Notes under the pieces: model-generated
Database searches by the model: none
What the model was told of the DNA's origin: nothing
Seen by the model: only the letters and a program-made list of their open reading frames with translations
Position numbers and translations under genes: made by a program
DNA from: Hyphomicrobiales bacterium
GTDB taxonomy: Bacteria > Pseudomonadota > Alphaproteobacteria > Rhizobiales > Rhizobiaceae
Direction of reading: 5' to 3'
DNA length: 64,000 nt
Assembly: GCA_900473915.1 (NCBI GenBank)
Contig: UCNG01000011.1
Coordinates: 296,976 to 360,975 of the forward strand
In this document: positions 1 through 7,636 of the stretch, in pieces
Layout: each line of letters begins with the position of its first letter
Numbering within the stretch: the stretch's first letter is position 1

Positions 1-167
1 TCACCAACCAGCAATCATGACGCCTTCGATCATCGCCGTCGCCGCCATATTCACACACTTCGGTTTTTGGCAGCGACAGAATGTCCAAACATGCAATTGT
101 CCGTAAAATTCGATGAAACGGACTTGATATACCACTCGCTTTATGGTCGGATTTCCTCAACTGACCT

Positions 168-200
168 CCCCGGCTGGCCCCGCCAGTCGGGGTTTTTTTT
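168..200 (+). terminator. Rho-independent terminator of an upstream transcript
   Basis: An 11-bp GC-rich stem with one G-T wobble (left arm 168-178, right arm 182-192) and a three-base loop is followed directly by eight T residues (193-200). This is a textbook intrinsic terminator reading rightward. The transcript it ends must begin before the window or in the first 160 bases, because no convincing gene lies upstream of it inside the window. Confidence 0.85.
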
Positions 201-334
201 ACCCCGGCGCAGGCTTCGGGCTGGCAGCGCCGCCGCCGCTGGCCTCGCATGCAATTCTTGACGGAAAATTCATCCAATCCTGACAAAGCCGCGCTTTGAG
301 CATTGACGCGGGATGGTCCATCGTGATCCTGCCC

Positions 335-370
335 GATGCCCCGGAAGGGCCGCATTCTTTCCGGGGCATC
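335..370 (+). promoter_or_regulatory. Perfect 12-bp inverted repeat in the leader of the next gene
   Basis: GATGCCCCGGAA (335-346) and its exact reverse complement (359-370) flank a 12-base loop. The hairpin lies 43 bases before the ATG at 413 and has no T tract. It could be an operator or an mRNA leader structure; no function is known. Confidence 0.45.
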
Positions 371-412
371 GGTACAGCTGCCCCTGCGGGGCGAGAAACA
401 CGAGACCAATTC

Positions 413-829
413 ATGTCAATTCAATCACTCATCGACGGCATTGCCGCCAAGATCAACATCGATCCGCAGCTTGCGGAAAAGCTCGCTGGCTCGGTATTTT
501 CAGTGCTGCAGCACAGCGCGCCTGAAATCGGCAGCAAGATTTTCGCGCTCCTGCCGGATGCGCAGCAGCTCGCCAGCGCCCACGACGTGCTTGCCAACAG
601 CACGGGCGGCATCATGGGCGCGCTGTCGGGCCTGATGGATAATGTGGCTGGCGAAAAGATGAGCGCATTGTTGAAAGCCGCGGCCACGCTCCGTTCCAGC
701 GGCCTTTCCAGTGACCAGATCACCGAGGCCGGCGGACAGGTGATCAACTACGTCCGCGATCATGACCCGAAGCTGATCGACCAGCTGGTCGCCAACGTGC
801 CCGCGCTCAAGGGCCATTTCGGTCTCTGA
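413..829 (+). CDS. Small alpha-helical protein, DUF2780-like
   Basis: This is a 138-residue protein of unknown function. It is predicted almost wholly alpha-helical, with an Ala/Gly/Leu-rich middle and a C-terminal stretch (GLSSDQITEAGGQVINYV...) that resembles the DUF2780/VcgC-VcgE family. No signal peptide is evident. I chose the ATG at 413 because the longer open frame from 296 runs through the leader hairpin at 335-370 and lacks coding character. The gene appears to stand alone: a terminator lies upstream and a hairpin lies just downstream. The family assignment is by pattern only and is moderate. Confidence 0.7.
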   Translation: MSIQSLIDGIAAKINIDPQLAEKLAGSVFSVLQHSAPEIGSKIFALLPDAQQLASAHDVLANSTGGIMGALSGLMDNVAGEKMSALLKAAATLRSSGLSSDQITEAGGQVINYVRDHDPKLIDQLVANVPALKGHFGL

Positions 830-844
830 CGCATCTGTTTCTGG

Positions 845-877
845 TTTGTGTGCGCTTTCTGCGATGGCGCACACAAA
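845..877 (+). terminator. Hairpin downstream of the DUF2780-like gene
   Basis: A perfect 11-bp inverted repeat (TTTGTGTGCGC, 845-855, pairing with 867-877) starts 15 bases after the stop at 829. It lacks a T run, so termination is uncertain. It could instead be a leader structure for the glutamine synthetase-family gene that begins at 962. Confidence 0.35.
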
Positions 878-961
878 AGCTTGGCCAACCCATTTGTCCC
901 ATTTGTCATTGACGACGGTCACAGCTATCATGCCGTTATCGAAATCATTTTCTGGTGATGG

Positions 962-2392
962 ATGTCTGCTGATACGACGGAAAAGAAGGTTACGCGCGCC
1001 CCGCGTCGCCGTACGCCTGCCTATGTCAAATCGCTTCGCGGTGTGAAGAACTGGAAACAGGCGACCGAATGGCTTGCCTGGCGCGACATCGAAGACATCG
1101 AATGCATTACCCCCGATCAGGCGGGGGTTGCCCGCGGCAAGATGATGCCGTCGAAGAAGTTCACCTCCAATACCTCGCTGGCATTGCCTTCCGCCGTCTT
1201 CATGACGACGATTTCCGGCGATTATCCGGAGGACGGCCACGGGTTCCACTACCCGGAAGACGACGGCGACCTGAGACTGCTGCCCGATCTCTCCACCCTG
1301 TCGGCGGTTCCCTGGGAATCCGATCCGACGGCGCAGGTGATCTGCGATCTGGTCTATCAGGATGGGCGTGCGGTCGAGTTCACCCCGCGCAATGTGCTGC
1401 GCAATGTGGTTGCCGCCTACAACAAGCGGGGTCTGAAACCGGTCGTCGCACCGGAAATCGAATTTTATCTGGTGCGCAAGAACCCGGACCCCGATTATCC
1501 TCTGACGCCCCCGGTCGGACGTTCGGGCCGCGCCATTGGCGGCGGTCAGGGCTATTCGATCGCCGGCGTCAACGAATTCGACGAACTGATCGACGATATC
1601 TACCACTTCTCCGAAGGTCAGGGCCTTGAGATCGACACGCTGATCCACGAGGAAGGCGCGGGCCAGCTTGAAATCAACCTGCGCCACGGCGACCCGGTTG
1701 AACTCGCCGATCAGGTGTTCATGTTCAAGCGCACGATCCGCGAGGCAGCGCTGAAACATGATATGTATGCCACTTTCATGGCGAAGCCCATTCAGGGGCA
1801 GCCGGGATCGGCGATGCATATTCACCAGTCCATCGTGGACAAGAAGACCGGGCGCAACATCTTCACCAATGAGGATGGCGGCGAAAGCGAAGCCTTCCGC
1901 AACTTCATCGGCGGCATGCAGCGCCATGTGCCGAATGCGCTCGTCATGTTCGCCCCTTACGTCAACTCCTACCGCCGCCTGACGCCGGACGCCTCCGCGC
2001 CCGTCAACGTCAAATGGGGCTATGACAACCGCACGACTGCATTCCGCGTGCCGCGCTCCGACCCCAATGCGCGCCGCGTGGAAAACCGCATCCCCTCTTC
2101 CGATGCCAACCCTTACCTTGCCCTTGCTGCTTCGCTTGCCTGCGGACTGATCGGCCTTGTGAACAAGATCGAGGCGGAACAGCCCGCAACCACCAGCGTC
2201 AATACCAAAGAGGTCGACCTCCCCCGCGGCCTGATCGACGCTGTGGAGCTGTTCGAACAGGATACCGAGTTGCGCAACCTGTTCGGCAGTTCCTTCATGA
2301 CGACCTATGCCGCCATCAAACGCGCCGAGTTCGAAACCTTCATGGAAGTCATCAGCCCGTGGGAACGCGAGTTTTTGTTGCTGAATGTTTAG
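962..2392 (+). CDS. Glutamine synthetase family protein, probable gamma-glutamylputrescine synthetase
   Basis: This 476-residue protein is an ATP-dependent amide ligase of the glutamine synthetase fold. The catalytic signatures are visible: the metal-binding EIEFYLV strand, LEINLRHGDPVELAD, the MAKP...GSAMHIHQS loop and RRVENRIPSSDANPYLALA near the C-terminus. The N-terminus (about 60 residues) and overall length fit the PuuA/type III-like group better than housekeeping GlnA. The FAD oxidoreductase that follows, apart from an inserted cassette, resembles PuuB. Together they suggest ligation of glutamate to putrescine or another amine and then oxidation. The true amine substrate is inferred, not shown. 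The start at 962 has only a weak GGTGATGG-type ribosome site. Confidence 0.85.
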   Translation: MSADTTEKKVTRAPRRRTPAYVKSLRGVKNWKQATEWLAWRDIEDIECITPDQAGVARGKMMPSKKFTSNTSLALPSAVFMTTISGDYPEDGHGFHYPEDDGDLRLLPDLSTLSAVPWESDPTAQVICDLVYQDGRAVEFTPRNVLRNVVAAYNKRGLKPVVAPEIEFYLVRKNPDPDYPLTPPVGRSGRAIGGGQGYSIAGVNEFDELIDDIYHFSEGQGLEIDTLIHEEGAGQLEINLRHGDPVELADQVFMFKRTIREAALKHDMYATFMAKPIQGQPGSAMHIHQSIVDKKTGRNIFTNEDGGESEAFRNFIGGMQRHVPNALVMFAPYVNSYRRLTPDASAPVNVKWGYDNRTTAFRVPRSDPNARRVENRIPSSDANPYLALAASLACGLIGLVNKIEAEQPATTSVNTKEVDLPRGLIDAVELFEQDTELRNLFGSSFMTTYAAIKRAEFETFMEVISPWEREFLLLNV

Positions 2393-2393
2393 T

Positions 2394-2816
2394 TAGGGCA
2401 GTAGGGCAGTAGGGAAAAGCTAAATGGGGGATCATGGCAGTCAATTCGTATCGTGATCTTCTTGTTTGGCAACAGGCAATGGAAATGGTTATCGCCATTT
2501 ATAAGATGACTGATTGCTGGCCCAAGGAAGAAATCTACGGTCTCACGAGTCAGGTCCGACGCGCTGCCGTTTCTGTTCCTGCAAATATTGCTGAAGGCTT
2601 TGGGCGAGAAAATCGCGGCTCCTACCAGCAATTTCTGCGCATCGCCCAAGGCTCTCTCAAGGAAATGGAAACGCATCTTCTCATTGCCGAAAGGCTCGGT
2701 TTCATGCACCGCGAAGCGATCGATTTAATGTTGGTGAAAAGCGAGAGTATTGGCAAACTGCTGAGGCTTCTGATCCGGAAACTCTCCGATCAGTGCCCTA
2801 CTGCCTTATTGCCCTA
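2394..2816. mobile_element. Four-helix-bundle cassette bounded by 21-bp terminal inverted repeats
   Basis: Positions 2394-2414 and the reverse complement of 2796-2816 match at 19 of 21 bases. Each arm is built from tandem copies of AGGGCAGT-like units. They enclose one gene, a four-helix-bundle protein of the 23S rRNA intervening-sequence (S23/IVP) family. The left arm starts two bases after the stop codon of the glutamine synthetase gene, and the right arm ends 17 bases before the next gene's ATG. No target-site duplication is obvious. Mobility is an inference from the repeats and from the cassette interrupting a metabolic gene pair. Confidence 0.6.
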
Positions 2817-2934
2817 CTCACCCGGAGCCGCCAATGCCCTACCAGTCCCCAATCTCGCCCGGCTATTCCTGGTACGAGGCGACCGTTCCGGATCGCCCGC
2901 AATATCCCGAAATGGATGGGTCGCGGCAGGCTGA
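2434..2934 (+). CDS. Four-helix bundle protein (S23/intervening-sequence family)
   Basis: The 166-residue frame starts with a typical family sequence: YRDLLVWQQAMEMV, LTSQVRRAAVSVPANIAEG and LRIAQGSLKEMETHL, ending in a fourth helix near residue 115. Family members are usually about 115-130 residues. Here residues 121-129 (CPTALLPYS) are encoded by the right inverted repeat. The remaining 37 residues are read from the start of the downstream oxidoreductase gene in another frame, so the cassette carries no stop codon of its own. Base composition is visibly less GC-rich than the neighbours. The biochemical role of the family is unknown; homologous genes occur in insertions within 23S rRNA genes of some bacteria. 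Confidence 0.85.
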   Translation: MAVNSYRDLLVWQQAMEMVIAIYKMTDCWPKEEIYGLTSQVRRAAVSVPANIAEGFGRENRGSYQQFLRIAQGSLKEMETHLLIAERLGFMHREAIDLMLVKSESIGKLLRLLIRKLSDQCPTALLPYSPGAANALPVPNLARLFLVRGDRSGSPAISRNGWVAAG

Positions 2935-4120
2935 TGTCGTCGTCATCGGCGGCGGATATACGGGGCTGTCAGCGGCCTATCATCTGGCAAGGCTGGGCGC
3001 AGATGCGGTTCTGATCGACGGCGCGCGGTTCGGTGATGGCGCATCGGGGCGCAATGGCGGGCAGTTCGGCACCGGCCAGCGCACATGGGCCGAGGAGCTG
3101 GAAGCGGAATATGGCTTCGAGCGCGCCAAGGCGCTGTTCGACGTGGCGGAGGAAGCCAAGGCTCACCTTCTCGCTTTTGCGGACGAGCACAGGATCGACA
3201 TGGAATATGTGCCCGGCCAGATTTCGGTCGTGCACAAGCCGCGCTATCTGAAGTCCTATGAGCGTCATGTCGAGCTGATGGCAAGCCGCTTCAACTATCC
3301 GCACCTGCGCCTGCTCGATCGTGAGGAAACGGCGCGCCTGCTCGGTTCGCAGCGCTATCATGGCGGCGTCCGGGATGCAGGCACCGGCCATATTCATCCG
3401 CTGAAACTGCTCATCGGAACGGCTAAAGCCGCCCATGCAGCGGGGGCGAAGCTGTTTGAAGACACAAGAGCCACCAAAATCAGCACAGCAAGCGGGCGGG
3501 TCGAGGTCGAAACCAATCGCGGAACCATCGTCGCGAAAAACGCCTTCATCGCCGTCAATGCTTATGGTGGGCTATTGGAACCGGTCGGCGCATCGCATGT
3601 CATGCCGATCCGCTCCTTCATCGGCGCAACGGTGCCGCTGGGCGACGACAGCCCGGTGATTCCGGGCGGTGAATCCGTCGACGATTCCCGCTTCGTGGTG
3701 CGCTATTTCCGCCGCTCGAAGGACGGCAGGCTGCTGTTCGGCGGGCGCGAGGCCTATACCGCCGACAATCCGCGCGACATCAGCACGCATATCCGCCGCC
3801 AGATCGCCGAAATTTACCCGGCGCTGGACAAGGTCGAGATCACCCATGCATGGGGCGGTTCGGTTGGCATCACCATGCCGCGCCAGCCTTTTGTGCGCGA
3901 GGTCATGCCCGGCGTCATTTCGGCAGGCGGCTATTCCGGCCATGGGGTCATGCTGGCCAACTACATGGGCAAGCTCTATGCGGAGACCCTTGCAGGCAAT
4001 CGCGACAGGCTGAAACTGTTCGAGGAACTGCGCATTCCCGCCTTCCCCGGTGGACGCACCTTCCGCTCGCCGCTCCTGTTCCTTGCCCTGTCATGGTATG
4101 CATTGATGGACAGAATTTAG
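2834..4120 (+). CDS. FAD-dependent amine oxidoreductase, PuuB-like (DAO family)
   Basis: This 428-residue flavoprotein has a Rossmann dinucleotide-binding motif at residues 36-41 (VVVIGGGYTGLSAAYHL), a SGRNGGQF motif typical of gamma-glutamylputrescine oxidase relatives, and a C-terminal GGYSGHGVMLANYMGKLYAE segment that closes the FAD site. It should oxidise an N-substituted amine with O2 or another acceptor in the cytoplasm. An upstream GGAG (2824-2827) supports the ATG at 2834, and MPYQSPISPGYSWYEATV is a usual start in the family. The gene overlaps the read-through tail of the four-helix-bundle frame by 101 bases. Pairing with the glutamine synthetase-family gene suggests polyamine use; the substrate is inferred. 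Confidence 0.85.
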   Translation: MPYQSPISPGYSWYEATVPDRPQYPEMDGSRQADVVVIGGGYTGLSAAYHLARLGADAVLIDGARFGDGASGRNGGQFGTGQRTWAEELEAEYGFERAKALFDVAEEAKAHLLAFADEHRIDMEYVPGQISVVHKPRYLKSYERHVELMASRFNYPHLRLLDREETARLLGSQRYHGGVRDAGTGHIHPLKLLIGTAKAAHAAGAKLFEDTRATKISTASGRVEVETNRGTIVAKNAFIAVNAYGGLLEPVGASHVMPIRSFIGATVPLGDDSPVIPGGESVDDSRFVVRYFRRSKDGRLLFGGREAYTADNPRDISTHIRRQIAEIYPALDKVEITHAWGGSVGITMPRQPFVREVMPGVISAGGYSGHGVMLANYMGKLYAETLAGNRDRLKLFEELRIPAFPGGRTFRSPLLFLALSWYALMDRI

Positions 4121-4137
4121 GTCAGCCTTCTTTCATG

Positions 4138-4167
4138 AAAAAGGCGAGGTGCAGTCTGCACCTCGCC
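4138..4167 (-). terminator. Terminator between converging genes
   Basis: A near-perfect palindrome with 12-bp arms around a single central base (4143-4167) is followed on the minus strand by five T residues (A run 4138-4142). It should end the leftward Hint-domain gene. It may also stop the rightward oxidoreductase transcript, although that side lacks a T tract. Confidence 0.8.
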
Positions 4168-4196
4168 ATTCTTACCATCGTCCGGTGCTTCATGTT

Positions 4197-5018
4197 CTAC
4201 GCTACGCTTGCACCTGCCTTCGCGGCCAGACGCTGATAGGTTTCCTCAACCACGTCCCGCACGGGAAGAATGCCGCTTATGCACAACAGCGCATGCATGT
4301 GCTGGCGGGCGCCTTCATAGCCCATCAGCGGCGCATAGGGCTGCATGATGATATTGGCTTCTTCCGGGTATAGTTCCTGATACTCGGCAAAATTGGTGAA
4401 GCTCTTGTAGCTGTCGCCGCGCATCAGATAAGTCTCCACGGCAGTCCCTTCCGCCAGCACGGCATCGTGACCGTCGAGAACGATGTTGTAATAGTCAATC
4501 GGCTTGTCCATCGACACGCGCGCTATGCTCTGGCCGTTGACCAGATCCTTCACGCGGATCAGCACGCCATCGATGAGCAGCGCATGGTTGGGCGAAAGAT
4601 AAAGGTCGCGATGCGGGGTTTTACCGTCGATGGCATGGCGCTTGACGCGGATCGGCATCACGCTCTCGTTCCATTCTGCGCCGCCCTTTCTGTGGCTCTG
4701 CCAGCCGACCCATTTGACCGGGCGGGCGTCGCCCCGAACCGTGGTCACTAGATCGCCAACTGACAATGCCTCCACCGCCACCGGGCCGGTGGGTGTTTCG
4801 ATGAGCGTTCCTTTCAGAAGGCAATTGGCGCCCGTGCCGCCGCCTCCGCCGTGACCACCATGCCACCATTTCGTGCCCAGCGCCTGCGACGGCCGCGACG
4901 ACACCGTTGCAGCAAACACGCCCAGCGCCGCAATCCTCGCGGCAGCGGCGGCTGTGAGACCCAGAAAATGCCGTCGCGCACGATTGCGCGGCGAATGCGG
5001 GTTCTTTTCCGAAGACAT
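4197..5018 (-). CDS. Tat-exported Hint-domain protein
   Basis: The 273-residue protein begins with a twin-arginine signal (ARRHFLGL with Arg15-Arg16, then an Ala-rich core), followed by a His/Gly-rich linker. From about residue 65 comes a Hint (hedgehog/intein) domain: Cys66 in NCLLKGTLIETPTGPVAVE, GDLVTT, PVKWVG, LYLSPNHALLIDG and a final LAEGTAVETYL. The nucleophilic Cys and the central His are present, but no C-terminal intein splice motif is seen, so protein splicing is unlikely. Autoproteolysis or adduct formation in the periplasm is possible. The ATG at 5018 is preceded by GGAGGG and begins the signal peptide, so the longer frame to 5306 is probably not translated. The actual function is unknown. 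Confidence 0.8.
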   Translation of the reverse strand: MSSEKNPHSPRNRARRHFLGLTAAAAARIAALGVFAATVSSRPSQALGTKWWHGGHGGGGGTGANCLLKGTLIETPTGPVAVEALSVGDLVTTVRGDARPVKWVGWQSHRKGGAEWNESVMPIRVKRHAIDGKTPHRDLYLSPNHALLIDGVLIRVKDLVNGQSIARVSMDKPIDYYNIVLDGHDAVLAEGTAVETYLMRGDSYKSFTNFAEYQELYPEEANIIMQPYAPLMGYEGARQHMHALLCISGILPVRDVVEETYQRLAAKAGASVA

Positions 5019-5346
5019 GTATCCCTCCGCTCTCCTCGTTACGGCACCGGCCTGAAAATCAGCGTGGATTTCTAGCAAAGCACGATGCACAGCTTCCAAC
5101 CCTGAAGCGTCGTTCCGCGTTGCCCGGACCAGTGGCGCTTCGATGCTTTGCCCCAAGTTGATGTTCCCAATCTTAGCTGATCCCGCCCCCGAATAGATTC
5201 CGGCAATCAGGCCATCGGGCTTCTCGAAAAGGCGCACGGCTTTACTTCCAAAGGTGTAACTTTCATCCATCCGGCGGATAGGCCCGCATGCAACAGCGTC
5301 GGCCAAAATTAGCGCCGCGCCTGAAAATGTGATTTGTCAGCCCTCG
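5019..5346. other. Intergenic stretch between the Hint gene and dmeF
   Basis: No gene with a supported start lies here. The leftward open frame of the Hint gene continues to 5306 but has no signal-peptide logic or ribosome site there. The end of the stretch holds the divergent promoter region that leads into the dmeF operator. Confidence 0.5.
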
Positions 5347-5371
5347 TATAATAGTATACCCCCCTATCCTA
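5347..5371 (+). promoter_or_regulatory. dmeF promoter with RcnR/DmeR-type operator
   Basis: TATAAT (5347-5352) is a good -10 element. Just downstream, a run of six C (5359-5364) is flanked by TAGTATA and TATCCTA, giving the AT-flanked G6/C6 pattern recognised by RcnR and DmeR repressors. It overlaps the expected start of transcription, which fits repression by the DmeR encoded two genes along. The match to the family operator is from knowledge of RcnR-type sites; binding is inferred. Confidence 0.7.
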
Positions 5372-5387
5372 ACTGAAAGGATATTTC

Positions 5388-6329
5388 ATGGGCGCGCATC
5401 ACCATCCAGACCACCCGGGGCATCAGCTTTCGTCCCGGCACGAGCATGTTTTTCTGGGCGAGAACCACCAGCGCAACGAAAAGCGAACCTGGATGGTAAT
5501 CGCCATCACGGTGACGATGATGATAATCGAGATCACCGCCGGAAACCTTTACGGCTCCATGGCTCTGACCGCCGATGGCTGGCATATGTCCACCCACGCC
5601 GCGGCAATGCTGATTGCAGCGCTGGCCTATCTCTATGCGCGCAGGCACGCGCATAATTCACGGTTTACCTTCGGTACCGGCAAGCTCGGCGATCTGGCAG
5701 GTTTTGCCAGCGCGATTGTTCTGGCGCTGATCGCCCTCCTGATCGGCTGGGAAAGCTTCTGGCGCTTCAGCGCGCCGGTCAGCATCGATTTTCACGAGGC
5801 CATTCTGGTCGCCGTCATCGGTTTGATCGTCAATCTCGTCTGTGCCTGGCTTCTCAGGGACGATCATTCGCACCATCACGACCACCACCACCATGATCAC
5901 AGCCATGACCAGAACCTGCGCGCAGCCTATATGCATGTGCTCGCCGATGCGCTGACATCGGTGCTTGCCATTGCAGCGCTTCTGCTGGGCAGTCTTTACG
6001 GCTGGCTCTGGCTTGACCCGGCGATAGGCATCGTCGGCGCGTTGGTGATCGCAAACTGGTCATGGGGCCTGATAAAGGACACGGGCTCCACCCTGCTCGA
6101 CTATCTGCCGGAGGACGAGGACCTGCCGCAGGAGATCGCCGAAATCATCATCCGCGAGGGTGGCGAAATTGCCGACCTGCATGTCTGGCAGCTTGGGCCG
6201 GGCCATCACGGCGCCATCGTTTCGATCATCGCGGAACAGCCGCAAGCGCCGTCCTATTACCGGAACAAGCTTGCAGCCATCCATGATTTGTCGCATGTGA
6301 CGGTGGAGGTGGAACCGCGAACCGCCTGA
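5388..6329 (+). CDS. dmeF: Cation diffusion facilitator, Co/Ni efflux
   Basis: This 313-residue inner-membrane antiporter has about six transmembrane helices. Metal-site residues appear in TM2 (ADGWHMSTH) and TM5 (HVLADALTS). There are a His-rich N-terminus (HHHPDHPGH) and a very His-rich loop around residues 163-178. Length and loop position fit DmeF, which exports cobalt and nickel using the proton gradient. AAAGGA (5375-5380) supports the ATG at 5388. The gene is followed after 23 bases by the cognate regulator dmeR and is preceded by a DmeR-type operator, so it should be induced by Co(II) or Ni(II). Confidence 0.9.
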   Translation: MGAHHHPDHPGHQLSSRHEHVFLGENHQRNEKRTWMVIAITVTMMIIEITAGNLYGSMALTADGWHMSTHAAAMLIAALAYLYARRHAHNSRFTFGTGKLGDLAGFASAIVLALIALLIGWESFWRFSAPVSIDFHEAILVAVIGLIVNLVCAWLLRDDHSHHHDHHHHDHSHDQNLRAAYMHVLADALTSVLAIAALLLGSLYGWLWLDPAIGIVGALVIANWSWGLIKDTGSTLLDYLPEDEDLPQEIAEIIIREGGEIADLHVWQLGPGHHGAIVSIIAEQPQAPSYYRNKLAAIHDLSHVTVEVEPRTA

Positions 6330-6352
6330 CCGTCCAGATTTCAGGAGCATCC

Positions 6353-6628
6353 ATGACCCACACGATCCGCGAAAAGCAGAAGCTCATCAACCGCGTGCGC
6401 CGCATTCGCGGCCAGCTTGAGGGCGTGGAACGGATGCTCGAAGACGAGAAGGGCTGCGCCGAGGTCATGCAGGTGATTGCCGGCGTTCGCGGCGCGGTCA
6501 ACGGGCTGATGGCGGAAGTGATCGAAGACCATATCCTGATGCATGTGGCCGATGGCGCCCTTCCGCAGAAGGAGCGCGACGAAGGCGCGGGCGAGCTTGT
6601 CGATGTGGTTCGCGCCTATCTGAAATAG
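6353..6628 (+). CDS. dmeR: Metal-sensing repressor of the RcnR/CsoR/FrmR family
   Basis: The 91-residue protein is an all-helical DNA-binding repressor. The RcnR metal-site residues are all present at the expected places: His3, Cys35, His60 and His64. His64 in particular separates nickel/cobalt sensors from formaldehyde-sensing FrmR. The start is set by AGGAG at 6343-6347. As the second gene of the dmeF operon it should repress its own promoter through the C6 operator at 5352-5371 and release it on binding Ni(II) or Co(II). Identification by residues and neighbourhood is strong. Confidence 0.9.
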   Translation: MTHTIREKQKLINRVRRIRGQLEGVERMLEDEKGCAEVMQVIAGVRGAVNGLMAEVIEDHILMHVADGALPQKERDEGAGELVDVVRAYLK

Positions 6629-6743
6629 ACGGTGTTGACATCCGTTCAAGGCAGGAATAGCTAGACGGCATGAACAAAGCACTCATCAGCACCCGGTCTT
6701 ATTACGCCCCGCTCACATAGCGGCGGGTTTGCTTTGTCATAGT

Positions 6744-6769
6744 TCAACCGCTGCATTGCCAGCGGTTGA
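6744..6769 (+). promoter_or_regulatory. 10-bp perfect inverted repeat upstream of the TyrA-like gene
   Basis: TCAACCGCTG (6744-6753) is repeated inverted at 6760-6769 with a six-base loop, about 50 bases before the ATG at 6818. There is no T tract. It could be a leader hairpin or an operator; nothing more can be said. Confidence 0.4.
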
Positions 6770-6817
6770 GTTTCAAGGACAGCGCCTCTGGCCATGCGGC
6801 CCTTAAGAGGTCAGTTC

Positions 6818-7636
6818 ATGTCTCGCGACAACAATCAGCATACGAAAATTGGTATTATCGGCTTTGGTGCGTTCGGGCAGCTTATCGCCCGCTATCTGAA
6901 CCCGTATTTCCAGTTCTATGCCTATGATCCTGCCGCGAACCTTGAACAGACGGCGCTGATACACGGCGTTGCTCCGGCCTCTCTGGAACAGGCCGCCCGG
7001 TGCGATATCGTTATTCTGGCAACGCCGGTCGCAATGCTTGACCGGGTGGTGGAGGCGATTGCGCCGCATGTGCGCCCCGGCGCGCTTGTTCTCGATGTTG
7101 GTTCGGTGAAGGTCGGGCCTGCCGATATCATGCGGCGCGGCCTGCCCGCGCATGTCGATATTGTCGCCACCCACCCGCTTTTCGGCCCGCAAAGCGTGCG
7201 CGACGGCATTGCCGGGCTCAAAATCGCCGTCTGTCCGGTGCGCGGCACGCGGTTCCATCGGGTTGCAGCCTTCCTGAAGAAGCACCTTTCCCTCGATGTC
7301 ATCATGACAACGCCGGAAGACCATGACCGCGAGGCGGCGATGGCTCAGGGCCTGACGCATCTCATCGCCAGGGTTCTGGTGCAGATGGAGCCGCTCCCCA
7401 CCCGCATGACGACAAGGAGCTTCGATCTTCTGATGCAGGCGGTCGACATGGTCCGCCACGATGCGCCAGAAGTGTTTCAGGCCATCGAGCACGCCAATCC
7501 CTATGCTTCGAAGATGCGAAGACGCTTCTTCGCGCTGGCAGATCAGGTCAATGAGGAACTGGCGCGGCTCGATCTGGTCATTTCGAAAAACCGGGCCGTG
7601 GACGAGGCTACAGAGGCATTTCGGAAGTCTGCTTGA
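6818..7636 (+). CDS. Prephenate/arogenate dehydrogenase-like protein (TyrA family)
   Basis: This 272-residue NAD(P)-dependent oxidoreductase carries a Rossmann motif (IGIIGFGAFGQLIARYL), the second-strand segment LDVGSVKVGP and the family's THPLFGPQS loop, with a helical C-terminal dimerisation half. It should make 4-hydroxyphenylpyruvate from prephenate, or tyrosine from arogenate. It lacks chorismate mutase and ACT domains. The start at 6818 follows AAGAGG (6805-6810); an ATG at 6794 would add eight residues but has no ribosome site. Its 3' end overlaps the converging lrp-type gene by 29 bases. Whether it is the main TyrA of the cell cannot be told here. Confidence 0.75.
   Translation: MSRDNNQHTKIGIIGFGAFGQLIARYLNPYFQFYAYDPAANLEQTALIHGVAPASLEQAARCDIVILATPVAMLDRVVEAIAPHVRPGALVLDVGSVKVGPADIMRRGLPAHVDIVATHPLFGPQSVRDGIAGLKIAVCPVRGTRFHRVAAFLKKHLSLDVIMTTPEDHDREAAMAQGLTHLIARVLVQMEPLPTRMTTRSFDLLMQAVDMVRHDAPEVFQAIEHANPYASKMRRRFFALADQVNEELARLDLVISKNRAVDEATEAFRKSA

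Noticed and set aside
1-52. Possible 15-codon leader peptide on the minus strand (ATG near 52, stop at 1-3)
   Set aside because: Only one Trp and no attenuator structure visible; the downstream gene lies outside the window, so it cannot be supported.
500-1927. 475-residue open frame on the minus strand opposite the glutamine synthetase gene
   Set aside because: It is the antisense shadow of a clearly coding gene with a family match; it is Arg/His-rich and has no family pattern.
2395-2820. CRISPR-like or REP array at the AGGGCAGT tandem units
   Set aside because: Only two to three copies per end, arranged as inverted ends of one cassette with a gene between them, so not an array.
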